Source of the DNA: Pseudomonas sp. CBZ-4
GTDB lineage: Bacteria; Pseudomonadota; Gammaproteobacteria; Pseudomonadales; Pseudomonadaceae
DNA length: 64,000 nucleotides
Direction of reading: 5' to 3'
NCBI RefSeq assembly: GCF_000346755.1
Contig: NZ_ANNV01000152.1
Location: 30,695-94,694 of the forward strand
In this document: positions 51,774 through 60,581 of the stretch, in pieces
How positions within the stretch are numbered: the stretch's first letter is position 1
How the letters are laid out: the number at the start of each line of letters is the position of its first letter
The notes under the pieces: generated by a model
What the model was told of the DNA's origin: nothing
Databases searched by the model: none
Seen by the model: only the letters and a program-made list of their open reading frames with translations
Position numbers and translations under genes: made by a program

Positions 51774-52220
51774 ATGATCGACAGCATCGACCAGCAACTG
51801 ATCGCCGCCTTGATGGACGATTCGCGCCTGTCCCTCAAGGCCCTGGCAGGCATCACCGGGCTGTCGTCGCCCAGCGTCGGTGAACGCCTGCGCCGCCTCG
51901 AAGAGCGCGGCGTGCTGACCCACTACACCGTGGACATCGACGCCAAGCACTTCGGCTACCTGCTGCAAGCCATCGTGCGCATCCGCCCCTTGCCCGGGAA
52001 GCTGCAGGAGGTTGAGCGCCAGATCCAGGCCATCCCCGAGTTCACCGAGTGCGACAAGGTCACTGGCGATGACTGCTTTATCGCGCGCCTGCATGTGCGC
52101 ACCATGGAGCAACTGGACACCCTGCTCGACCGGCTCAATGTCAATGCCGAGACCAACACGGCCATCGTCAAGAAAACCCCGGTGAAACGGCGCTTGCCAC
52201 CGTTGGGTGGAGGGGATTGA
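51774..52220 (+). CDS. Lrp/AsnC-family transcriptional regulator
   Basis: This 148-residue regulator has an N-terminal winged HTH (LDMDSIDQQLIA-like start, DSRLSLKALAGITGLSSPSVGERLRRLEERGVL) and a C-terminal RAM domain (IVRIRPLPGKLQEVERQIQAIPEFTECDKVTGDDCFIARL). The gene is divergent from the EamA exporter across 109 bases, so it probably controls that gene in response to an amino acid. AGGCAAATACC precedes the ATG. The length is normal for the family. Confidence 0.92.
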   Translation: MIDSIDQQLIAALMDDSRLSLKALAGITGLSSPSVGERLRRLEERGVLTHYTVDIDAKHFGYLLQAIVRIRPLPGKLQEVERQIQAIPEFTECDKVTGDDCFIARLHVRTMEQLDTLLDRLNVNAETNTAIVKKTPVKRRLPPLGGGD

Positions 52221-52236
52221 GGATCGAGGTGAGCCC

Positions 52237-52301
52237 ATCGCAGGCAAGCCAGCTCCCACAGTTGATCGGGTTCACACGGTCAAGATGTGGGAGCTGGCTT
52301 G
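52237..52301. repeat. REP pair in inward (tail-to-tail) arrangement
   Basis: CAAGCCAGCTCCCACA at 52245-52260 and its reverse complement TGTGGGAGCTGGCTTG at 52286-52301 are the REP tails seen at 7624 and 23077. Here they are arranged the other way round, with the CCCACA ends facing inwards. The rest of the 304-base gap (52221-52524) holds no gene that I can see, but should include the promoter of the kinase gene. Confidence 0.85.
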
Positions 52302-52524
52302 TCGGATCGCCGCACCGCTGCGATAGCGGCAGCGAGGCTTGCGCGCGAAATTCTATCCAATTGAGGGTTTATCACTGAAACCAAGACATCAAAACGCCAC
52401 AATCTCTGCTACTGTCAGAAGACCTCATCTCCTCCTCGTCGCCTCACCGCGATCTTCTGTGAGCATGCTCTGCGCCCTCGTCGGCTGACGATGGCGGGCC
52501 TGAACCTCATGGAATGACCCAGCG

Positions 52525-53871
52525 ATGGACACACCGTTACCCGGCCCCGCGCAATCACGCGCCGAAAAGATCGTCGAGTTCAAACGCCAGAAAACCCTGC
52601 TCAAGGCCGGCGCCCTGCAGGATGCAATCTTCAACAGCGCGTACTTTTCCAGCATCGCCACCGATGAAAAAGGCGTGATCCAGATCTTCAATGTCGGCGC
52701 CGAACGCATGCTCGGCTACGCCGCCTTTGATGTGGTCAACCGCATCACCCCGGCCGACATCTCCGACCCCGTCGAGCTGATCACCCGCGCCGCCGCCCTC
52801 AGCCAGGAACTCGACACGCCCATCACACCGGGCTTCGAAGCCCTGGTGTTCAAGGCCTCGCGGGGCATCGAGGACATCTACGAGCTGACCTATATCCGCC
52901 AGGACGGCAGTCGCCTGTCCGCGATGGTCTCGGTGACCGCCCTGCGCAACCGCCATGACACGATCATCGGCTACCTGCTGATCGGCACCGACAACACCGC
53001 GCGCAAGCAGGAAGAAGCCGAGCGCAAAGGCTTCGAACGCGCCCTCGAAGAAAAGAACCTGGAGCTGGAACACGCCAGCCACATGAAGTCCGAGTTCCTC
53101 GCCACCATGTCCCACGAACTGCGCACGCCATTGAATGCGGTGATCGGTTTTTCCGAAGCGCTCAAGGATGGGTTGGTGGGCGATATGACCGAGACCCAGC
53201 GCGAATACATCGGCGATATTTTCACCAGCGGCCAGCACTTGCTGTCGTTGATCAACGACATTCTCGACCTGTCCAAGGTCGAGGCCGGGATGATGGAGCT
53301 GGAACTGGAAGCGGCCGAGCTGCCGGGGTTGTTGGCCAACAGCTTGCTGATCGTGCGGGAGAAGGCGGCGTTGCAACGGATCCAGTTGAAGCTCGACAGC
53401 CCCGACGACTTTGGCCCCCTGGCGCTGGACCTGCGCAAGACCAAGCAAATCATCTACAACCTGCTGGCCAACGCAGTGAAATTCAGCGAGCACGGCAGTT
53501 GCGTGACCCTGGCAGTGCGCGAGGTCAAGGCTGATCAAGTGGGCAAGATCCCCGGTGATTGGCCGGTGCGCGGCTTTGACGTACAGCCCGGCGCGCATCA
53601 GGCCTTTTTGCAGTTCAGCGTCAGCGACACCGGCCTGGGCATCGCCGCCGACGACATGGGCAAGCTGTTCAAGGCGTTCAGCCAGATCGACAGCAGCCTG
53701 GCGCGCAAATTCGAAGGCACCGGCCTGGGGCTGGCGATGGTCAAGCAGTTGGCCGACCTGCATGGCGGCAGCGTCGCCGTGGCCAGCCGCGAAGGCCTCG
53801 GCGCACGGTTTGTGGTGTGGCTGCCGGTGCGGCGGACCACCCACCTGGAGGGCCCATGGCCGATATCCTGA
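52525..53871 (+). CDS. PAS-domain sensor histidine kinase (soluble)
   Basis: This 448-residue kinase has no membrane helix. A PAS domain (residues about 35-165: IFNSAYFSSIATDEKGVIQIFN, ERMLGYAAFDVV) with a PAC-like end leads into a coiled coil. The HisKA domain follows, with phospho-acceptor His197 in FLATMSHELRTPLNAVIGFSE. The HATPase has the N box YNLLANAVKFSE and the G boxes DTGLGIAADD and GTGLGLAMVKQL. It is the first of three overlapping genes. The downstream receiver protein and receiver-EAL protein are its likely partners. The PAS ligand or cofactor cannot be told. Confidence 0.93.
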   Translation: MDTPLPGPAQSRAEKIVEFKRQKTLLKAGALQDAIFNSAYFSSIATDEKGVIQIFNVGAERMLGYAAFDVVNRITPADISDPVELITRAAALSQELDTPITPGFEALVFKASRGIEDIYELTYIRQDGSRLSAMVSVTALRNRHDTIIGYLLIGTDNTARKQEEAERKGFERALEEKNLELEHASHMKSEFLATMSHELRTPLNAVIGFSEALKDGLVGDMTETQREYIGDIFTSGQHLLSLINDILDLSKVEAGMMELELEAAELPGLLANSLLIVREKAALQRIQLKLDSPDDFGPLALDLRKTKQIIYNLLANAVKFSEHGSCVTLAVREVKADQVGKIPGDWPVRGFDVQPGAHQAFLQFSVSDTGLGIAADDMGKLFKAFSQIDSSLARKFEGTGLGLAMVKQLADLHGGSVAVASREGLGARFVVWLPVRRTTHLEGPWPIS

Positions 53872-54257
53872 TCGTCGAAGACAACGAAGCCAACATGCGC
53901 CTGGCGCGCTTGCTGCTGACCAATGCCGGGCACTGCGTGCGCTGGGCCGCCGATGCGGAAAGCGGCCTGACCCTGGCCCGCGAACACCAGCCCGCGCTGA
54001 TCCTGATGGACATCCAGTTGCCGGGCATGGACGGCCTGGCGGCCACCGCCCTGCTCAAGCACGACCCGCTCACCGCACACATCCCGGTGATCGCCCTGAC
54101 CGCCATGGCGATGAAGGAAGACCGGGAAAAGACCCGCCTGGCCGGCTGCGACGCCTATGTGACCAAGCCCTTGCGCTACAAGGAGCTGTATCAGGTGATC
54201 GATGCGCTGCTTGACACCCCCCACTCAGATGAGTCCCCACTATGGCCACGCTGCTGA
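53856..54257 (+). CDS. Single-domain response regulator (DivK-like)
   Basis: This 133-residue stand-alone receiver starts MADILIVEDNEANMRLARLL, with the acidic pair at Glu8-Asp9 and phospho-acceptor Asp52 (LILMDIQLPGMDG). The conserved Thr/Ala region IALTAMAMKEDR and Lys in VTKPLRYKELY follow. There is no output domain. The ATG at 53856, behind GGAGGGCCC, overlaps the kinase gene by 16 bases. The next gene overlaps this one by 16 bases in the same way. It probably relays phosphate from the kinase or competes for it. Confidence 0.92.
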   Translation: MADILIVEDNEANMRLARLLLTNAGHCVRWAADAESGLTLAREHQPALILMDIQLPGMDGLAATALLKHDPLTAHIPVIALTAMAMKEDREKTRLAGCDAYVTKPLRYKELYQVIDALLDTPHSDESPLWPRC

Positions 54258-55480
54258 TCGTCGATGATGAACCCCAGGTACGCAAGCTGCTGGAAACGCT
54301 GTTGCAATACGAGGGCTACCACACCCTCAGCGTCGGCTCCGGCGAGGAAGCCCTGGCCCTGGTGGCAGAACAACCGCCCGACCTGATCCTGCTGGACATC
54401 ATGATGCCCGGCATGGACGGTTATGCCGTGGCCAACCAGCTCAAGGACAACCCGGCCACGGCGAACATCCCGATCATCATGCTCTCGGCGCTGAGTGAAC
54501 CCAGTGCGCGCCTCAGTGGCCTGCAAACCGGTGCCGAAGAGTTCATCAGCAAGCCCGTGGAGCGCGTGGAATTGTGGCTGCGGGTGCGCAACCTGCTGCG
54601 CCTGAAGTCCTATGGCGACCAGTTGAAAAGCCACAGCCTGATGCTGGAACAGCAACTGCGCGAGCGCGGCAGCGAAACCGCAAAGATGAATGTGCACGAC
54701 CTGGCATTGCTCGACCTGGAAAATGCCTTGCGCCAGGCGGTGACGGCGCGTGAATTCACCTTGCACTACCAACCCAAGCTGGAGTTGGCCAACGGCCGGA
54801 TCAGTGGCGTGGAAGCGCTGCTGCGCTGGGAACGCCCCGGCTATGGTGCGGTGTCGCCGGGGATATTTGTGCCGATCCTGGAGCGCTTGGGGTTGATCGT
54901 CACCGTGGGGCGCTGGGTGATCGAACAGGCGTGCCTGCAGATCGCGCGATGGCAACGTTCGGGCATCGGCGCGATGGAGGTGTCGGTGAACGTGTCCGGC
55001 CATCAATTGATCGAAGGTGACCTGATCACCGATATCGGCCAGCTATTGGCCGACGCCGGGGTGGAACCCCACTGGCTGGAGGTTGAACTCACCGAAAGCT
55101 CCTTGATGGAAAACACCCCGCACACCATCAGCAGCCTGCAACGCCTGCGAGCGATGGGGGTGAAGATCGCCATTGATGACTTTGGTACCGGCTACTCCAG
55201 CCTCGCTTATCTGCGGCGCTTTCCCCTCGACACCTTGAAGATCGATATCGCGTTTATCCGCGAAGTCACCAGCAACCCTCAGGACGCAGCGATTGCCCGC
55301 ACCATCATCGAACTGGCCCACAGCCTGGGCCTGCGTGCGGTGGCCGAAGGGGTGGAAACGCCAGCGCAGTTGGCGTTTTTGAAAGAGGCCGGCTGTGATC
55401 AGCTGCAGGGGTACCTGTTCAGCCAGCCGCTGCCGGTGGCGGCGCTGGAGCGATGGTTCTGGAGAAGGCGCGGCGTCTAG
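54242..55480 (+). CDS. Response regulator with EAL phosphodiesterase domain
   Basis: This 412-residue protein has an N-terminal receiver (residues about 1-120, Asp52 in LILLDIMMPGMDG) and a C-terminal EAL domain (about 160-405). Catalytic motifs are intact: EALLRWERP, VNVSGHQL, ELTESSLMEN, IDDFGTGYSSLAYL, KIDIAFI and EGVETPAQL. It should therefore hydrolyse cyclic di-GMP when phosphorylated. No GGDEF domain is present. The gene overlaps the preceding receiver gene by 16 bases. It gives the three-gene cassette a clear output: lowering c-di-GMP, with effects on motility or biofilm. Confidence 0.93.
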   Translation: MATLLIVDDEPQVRKLLETLLQYEGYHTLSVGSGEEALALVAEQPPDLILLDIMMPGMDGYAVANQLKDNPATANIPIIMLSALSEPSARLSGLQTGAEEFISKPVERVELWLRVRNLLRLKSYGDQLKSHSLMLEQQLRERGSETAKMNVHDLALLDLENALRQAVTAREFTLHYQPKLELANGRISGVEALLRWERPGYGAVSPGIFVPILERLGLIVTVGRWVIEQACLQIARWQRSGIGAMEVSVNVSGHQLIEGDLITDIGQLLADAGVEPHWLEVELTESSLMENTPHTISSLQRLRAMGVKIAIDDFGTGYSSLAYLRRFPLDTLKIDIAFIREVTSNPQDAAIARTIIELAHSLGLRAVAEGVETPAQLAFLKEAGCDQLQGYLFSQPLPVAALERWFWRRRGV

Positions 55481-55633
55481 CCAGGGATCACGTCGATCTG
55501 GATATGAGCGGCAACGAAAAACAAACCCGTGACTGGGATCATCAATCGCGCATTTGACACTCAGATTTATCCGAGAGGCGACCAATGAATGCCTCAGCGA
55601 TAAACCTGCCAATCACATGATGAGCGACGAGCG

Positions 55634-58600
55634 ATGATCCATTCAAACAGTGCGATTTCTCACCACACAATCCCGCCCGTACATTCCACCCCACAGCGCC
55701 GCGCGACTGATACGCCGCCCCAGGCCACCTCCTCGCTCGTGGACATCCCCGCCAATTCGACCTTCGGACAATGGTGGAACCAACTGAGGCAAGCGTTTCA
55801 GTCCCCTGACGTCCAGCAGTGGATGCAAGACAGGGGCATGAACCCCAACTCGATAAAAATCGACCCGACGTCCGGCCAGATCAAGTTCACGGTTAACGCA
55901 GGCCCTGGGCAACGGGTCCATACCGTGGGCCTCGACGACCCAGGCTGGGCAGCCGTCAGCGGCCCGATCCTGAATGCCGCCCGTGTCATCGTGGCCGACG
56001 GTACGTTCACAACGTTTTCCCCACCGTTGTCAGCCTCTGCCAATAGCGTTCCGTTCAAATTGATGGACCATTTCTACAGGGCATCGCCACTCTTTTCAGC
56101 GCAAAACGAGCGCCGCAGTGAGGAATGGTTAGCCGAACAACAGGCGCAACTGGCCGATATCCGCAATCGCTACCAGGCGGCTTTCGATTTGCGGCACCTG
56201 GCAGACTTTGTCAGAGAAGGCACTCGGGATGAGTCTGATATCTCCCACGAGTTGAACACCCGTGTTGTCTATGTAGACCGCGCAGGCACTTACCTACCGG
56301 CCAACGCCGGCGACCACAACAGCGTGAGCGTGAAGCAATTCATCGAAGACCATGGCTGGCGCCTGCCCACCAACCGCAATCAATTGGACAATCTCGTCAG
56401 CGCTCTACTGACGCCCTCCCCCAAGGCACCCGCCAACGGCAACTACGGCGGTGCACGCGCATGGCCCGTGCCGCTGGATAGCGAGAGTGCGCAACAACTG
56501 AGCGCCGATATCCTGCAGGGCAAGATCGGCGCGATTGACCTCCACCCCTCCACGAGCGTGTTGGAATACTTGCTCGATGGCGCACAGGTGCTTGCTTCAC
56601 ACACCGCGGATCCCAGGCGTCTGATCGATCGTCTGATCGCGTCGCCCAAGGGCCAGGCATTAGGCCAGGCCATTCAGGCGCAATTCGCAGCGCGATCGCT
56701 CAAAGGCAGTCCCAACGACTGGTTGCTGGCGGCCCTGACCCTGGACCCGTCCAACCCGGCAGAGGCCACCCCGCGAACCGGGCCAACGGTTATCGCGGGT
56801 TATACGTTGTTATCCCCACAGAATGCAGCCACGACGGTCTTGAGGGAGTTGACGGCCGAGCTGGCCAAGGCCGGCAAGGGTTCGTCGATTGAGCAGGCGG
56901 CGATTCAAGCCACGCTGATGTTGTCCAGCCGAGCACCGGAGTTTCTGGTCAAGGACATTCCGCAGGATCTGACCGTGGGCACCCACAGCTGGGTCAGCTT
57001 CACCACCGCTGTCGCCCGTATCGAAGCACTCGCCCCTGGGGCGACATCGACAATGACCTACGCCCAAGTGATGCTCCAGGCGAGCATCGCGCCGGTATCC
57101 GAAGCGGAACAACGCATCGAGTTTGTCGCCCAGGACGCAGCGATCAAGGCGTGGGCAGCCGCCAATGGCATGCCCTATCCGACCACCGACGCCGCGTTGA
57201 AACGCGTGCGCGAGGCGTTCTCAACACAAGTCGACGAACTCCATAAGGCCTCCCAGGCCTCCACGGCAGCGATGCCGACCGCCAAGGGCATGGCAATGGA
57301 GCAGCTGAAAAAGGCTCTGCCGGATCTGGACCCGAAGCTCTTCGAAGAAAAAAGCATCAGCGTCCAACCCGCCAACCGATATTTTCCGGGGCCCTATTCG
57401 ATACTGGATTTGTACATGGATGGCCGCGGGATTCCGAAGGCACCTGATGCTGCCGACAACTGGGGGGAAACGGGCAGAAGCCTGGTGCGACATTTCTCAT
57501 TTGGCGTGGTGGACTTACCCGATGACGGCCGGCCGGGTGCGTGGGTTTCGTCTTCGGCGGCAGTGGACATCAACGCCGTCATGCAAACGCTTGAACAATT
57601 GCCGCGGCTGTCCGAGGCATTCGATACAGCATTTTCGACCTATTCCGAGGCGATCAAGACAGCCACTGCAGCGCACATCAAACACATGGTATCGAAACTG
57701 CCCTTGGCGGATCGTCAGAACTTCGAGTTCGGGAAAATCACCATCGCCAAGGAAGTCCATTATGAATGGGGCGGCGTCACCGTCAGTGAGCGCAACAAAA
57801 CCACCGAAGGTTGCCTGCACATCAAGATCGAGCGCGATGGCCAGCGCCACAACTATCAACTGGACCGCCTGAGCGGAACCATCACCCAACGTCCAGACCT
57901 GGGCGACTTCAAGACCGGGCAGCCTTATTACAAGGAGTCGCGGCCCTTTAACGAATTCAAGGTGGTCACCCCCAAGGGCAAATACCCGGCCGGGCTGGCC
58001 GACGAGGCCAAAGGCGCGACCGGTATCCCTGACAGCTTCGCCAGCGCGAGAACCGCCTACCTTGCCGACGCTGTCCTCGAAGACATGGATCTGCCCGGGG
58101 TGAAAAGATCGGCCAAGGGGCAAACCACCTTTGATACCGAGGTACCCACCCATGAAAAGGTGGGGGAATTCGCCCTCAACCTTATTCCATTCAGGTCGGC
58201 GATCGTCAACTTCCAAAAGGGCAACCTTGCCCAGGGGCTGGGGGATTTGTCGTGGGATATCTTCGGCTTCCTCGTCGGCTTCGGCGCGGGGGTCAAAGGC
58301 GCGAAAGCATTGGCCAGCGGGGCATCCGCACTGGCCAAGCTCGGAAATACCCTCAAGATCGTCGGACGCGCCGCAGTGGGGGCGCTCAACCCGGTGGGCG
58401 GGGTCGATGATCTGGCGCGTGGCGTGGTAAGTGGCACGGCCCGCGTGGCCAAGGCCGGGTACAGGGGCGTCAAGCATCTGAGGACCTACCGCAATGTCGA
58501 CCTGCTCAAGTTGGCCAAAAGGCCGGACATCGCCGAAGGCACCTACAAGACCCTCAACAGCAGCGTTGAAAGCAAAGCCCTGGGCAAATTCGACGAGGCG

Positions 58601-60457
58601 TCAGGCAAGTGGTACGCCGTAGACCCACGCACCCAGCAAACCTATGGCAAACCGCTGGACGACTTCGTCGCCGACGCCCCGGGCGCCGCCACTTCCGACA
58701 GCTTGCAAGCGATCGGCAGCGCGGATGGAGTGGCAAGCGCCAGCCGGCAACACGGCCTGGCGGCCAGTGGAAAGTTCAAGGATGGGCAAGAAGCGGTCGA
58801 AGGCACCGCGGTCATGTTCCAGGGCAATTGGCACCGCTACGACCCAATCAAGAAACAACCCTTCACCTCGCCCCTGAAAGACTTCACGCCCAGCCGGATT
58901 GCCGTCGGCGGTGAGGTCAGGCCCCTGGACACGACACTACTGGGATATGAAGCCAAGTACATTGCCTCGGATGAACTCGCGACCAAGGGGTTGCAAGGCA
59001 ATGTGTATGTGGGCGGCAGCCAGAAGGAATATGTGAAGATCGACGGCCTGCTGTATGAGTCCCGACTCAAGGACGGCCAGCGCATCATCCGACACCCCAC
59101 GGGCGCCGGCCCCGATATTCCCGTCCGGGATCTGGGGGCTTCGGGATGGGAGCCCTCAAGCCGGTCCACCCGTTTGCTCGGTGGCGCAAGCGACGCCACT
59201 TCGCCCTGGAAACTGACGGACAGCACCTATGTGGTGCCGATGGACGACATCAAGGGGGTGGAAAACTCGACGACGCCGTTCAGGCTGAACTACTTGGGCG
59301 TGGATCATGACGTCATCTTCGACAGTGCGGCGGGGGCATGGAAAGAGGCCAATCTTGCCACCGGGGTCGATTCGTTCAATCACCAATACTTCTGGCGAGC
59401 CGACAAGGGCAAATGGGCGCGAGGGCCGTACAGCGATTTCCTGAAAGCCAAAAAAACGGAGGCGCATCATTATGCGTTTGTGGATGTCATGCCCGCGTCA
59501 GCGTTGAAAATCCCGAGCGATGCAAAACCGATCCCCAAGAACATCCATTATTTCTGGGCGGGTCAGGACATACCTTCCAAGCTGGCGGACAACATCGTCA
59601 ACAACGCTTCCCAGGCCCCCGGGTACACCTCCATCCTCCATGTGGATGCTGACACTCCAGCCCTTTTTCAGCAGATAAAGCAGAAACTGGAAAGCCGGGT
59701 CCAAGGCCTGGAGGTGAGGAACCTGCAAGAAGATGACGTCTTCAAACAATTGAAAAACGACGAAATGTACGATTACTTCCGACAGGGGCAAGGGAAAAAC
59801 CTGGCCGCCGCCTCAGATGTTGCGCGCTACCCCATTACCAATAAATACGGGGGGTTCTATCTCGATACCGATGATGTGATTCAGGCAAAAGTCGGCGCCG
59901 AAGTGGTGAATGCAGGCGCCAATGATGTGCTGCTCAACCGGATGGTTAGCCACAGCCTCAGCGACAACACGCTTTTCTACAACACCAGTAATTTCGGCAC
60001 GCAGGCCAACAACCCGATCATCACCGCCATGATCACTGAAATGAAAAAGCGTTTCGCGGCCAACAAAGACTATTTCACGGCCAACCGCCCCACTGCGACC
60101 AGGTACGACAACGGTGACGTGCGCTACACACCTGAGTTCAATACCTACGAACGCAAGATTTTTGAAACGGTCGGCCCCACGTTATTCAACGACAACCTTA
60201 AGCTCAAGCGACCGGACATGTACGACTTGGGCTTCGACGGGCTGACCAGGGAGTACAAGGTGGTCGACTCAAAACTCGTACCGCACGGCACCATAGTCAA
60301 CCTTGAAAACGATGTTCGCCGGTCATACATCGGCAGCGGCATCGTCCCCCCCGACACACTGCGTAAGCAGCTGGAAACGCTGAAGCAGCATTACTTGCCG
60401 CTTCAGCACCGGTTCAAGGTCGATATTGGCGCTGAGCACTCCTGGATCGATTCCTGA
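55634..60457 (+). CDS. Large putative toxin with C-terminal TcdB-like glycosyltransferase domain
   Basis: This is a 1607-residue protein without a Sec signal peptide; the first 45 residues are Ser/Thr/Pro-rich. Residues about 50-840 form a long mostly helical region of no certain family. A hydrophobic Gly/Ala-rich stretch (about 846-925, with WDIFGFLVGFGAGVKGAKAL) looks like a membrane-insertion or translocation segment. Residues about 985-1290 hold several beta-type repeats with WYAVDPRTQQTYGKPLDDF-like units. The C-terminus is a GT-A glycosyltransferase: IHYFWAGQ (Trp1308), AAASD (Asp1395), Arg1398, and the metal DxD Asp1411/Asp1413 in GGFYLDTDD. The spacing Asp-3-Arg-13-Asp-2-Asp equals that of TcdB (D270, R273, D286, D288). 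It probably glycosylates a host or competitor protein. The export route is unknown. Confidence 0.85.
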   Translation: MIHSNSAISHHTIPPVHSTPQRRATDTPPQATSSLVDIPANSTFGQWWNQLRQAFQSPDVQQWMQDRGMNPNSIKIDPTSGQIKFTVNAGPGQRVHTVGLDDPGWAAVSGPILNAARVIVADGTFTTFSPPLSASANSVPFKLMDHFYRASPLFSAQNERRSEEWLAEQQAQLADIRNRYQAAFDLRHLADFVREGTRDESDISHELNTRVVYVDRAGTYLPANAGDHNSVSVKQFIEDHGWRLPTNRNQLDNLVSALLTPSPKAPANGNYGGARAWPVPLDSESAQQLSADILQGKIGAIDLHPSTSVLEYLLDGAQVLASHTADPRRLIDRLIASPKGQALGQAIQAQFAARSLKGSPNDWLLAALTLDPSNPAEATPRTGPTVIAGYTLLSPQNAATTVLRELTAELAKAGKGSSIEQAAIQATLMLSSRAPEFLVKDIPQDLTVGTHSWVSFTTAVARIEALAPGATSTMTYAQVMLQASIAPVSEAEQRIEFVAQDAAIKAWAAANGMPYPTTDAALKRVREAFSTQVDELHKASQASTAAMPTAKGMAMEQLKKALPDLDPKLFEEKSISVQPANRYFPGPYSILDLYMDGRGIPKAPDAADNWGETGRSLVRHFSFGVVDLPDDGRPGAWVSSSAAVDINAVMQTLEQLPRLSEAFDTAFSTYSEAIKTATAAHIKHMVSKLPLADRQNFEFGKITIAKEVHYEWGGVTVSERNKTTEGCLHIKIERDGQRHNYQLDRLSGTITQRPDLGDFKTGQPYYKESRPFNEFKVVTPKGKYPAGLADEAKGATGIPDSFASARTAYLADAVLEDMDLPGVKRSAKGQTTFDTEVPTHEKVGEFALNLIPFRSAIVNFQKGNLAQGLGDLSWDIFGFLVGFGAGVKGAKALASGASALAKLGNTLKIVGRAAVGALNPVGGVDDLARGVVSGTARVAKAGYRGVKHLRTYRNVDLLKLAKRPDIAEGTYKTLNSSVESKALGKFDEASGKWYAVDPRTQQTYGKPLDDFVADAPGAATSDSLQAIGSADGVASASRQHGLAASGKFKDGQEAVEGTAVMFQGNWHRYDPIKKQPFTSPLKDFTPSRIAVGGEVRPLDTTLLGYEAKYIASDELATKGLQGNVYVGGSQKEYVKIDGLLYESRLKDGQRIIRHPTGAGPDIPVRDLGASGWEPSSRSTRLLGGASDATSPWKLTDSTYVVPMDDIKGVENSTTPFRLNYLGVDHDVIFDSAAGAWKEANLATGVDSFNHQYFWRADKGKWARGPYSDFLKAKKTEAHHYAFVDVMPASALKIPSDAKPIPKNIHYFWAGQDIPSKLADNIVNNASQAPGYTSILHVDADTPALFQQIKQKLESRVQGLEVRNLQEDDVFKQLKNDEMYDYFRQGQGKNLAAASDVARYPITNKYGGFYLDTDDVIQAKVGAEVVNAGANDVLLNRMVSHSLSDNTLFYNTSNFGTQANNPIITAMITEMKKRFAANKDYFTANRPTATRYDNGDVRYTPEFNTYERKIFETVGPTLFNDNLKLKRPDMYDLGFDGLTREYKVVDSKLVPHGTIVNLENDVRRSYIGSGIVPPDTLRKQLETLKQHYLPLQHRFKVDIGAEHSWIDS

Positions 60458-60570
60458 TCCAGGCGGCCTTCCTTTAGCGGCACCTCGGCATCATCCATAA
60501 GCGAGCCCGGGTCTTCGTTGCCCGGGTCGTTGAGTTCCTCGTCCGGTTCGTCCTCACCTTCGTCTGACAT
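60403..60570 (-). CDS. Small acidic protein (55 aa) overlapping the toxin 3' end
   Basis: This 55-codon frame starts at an ATG at 60570 with a good ribosome binding site (AGAGGTGCAGATC). It opens with MSDEGEDEPDEELNDPG, and acidic residues are dense up to about residue 40. There is no signal peptide or membrane segment. The last 55 bases run antisense into the toxin coding end. It begins 11 bases after the stop of the membrane protein gene upstream, so the two are likely co-transcribed. It is below usual length cut-offs and could be missed by gene callers. The function is unknown. A link to the toxin as antidote is only a positional guess. Confidence 0.55.
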   Translation of the reverse strand: MSDEGEDEPDEELNDPGNEDPGSLMDDAEVPLKEGRLDQESIQECSAPISTLNRC

Positions 60571-60581
60571 GATCTGCACCT

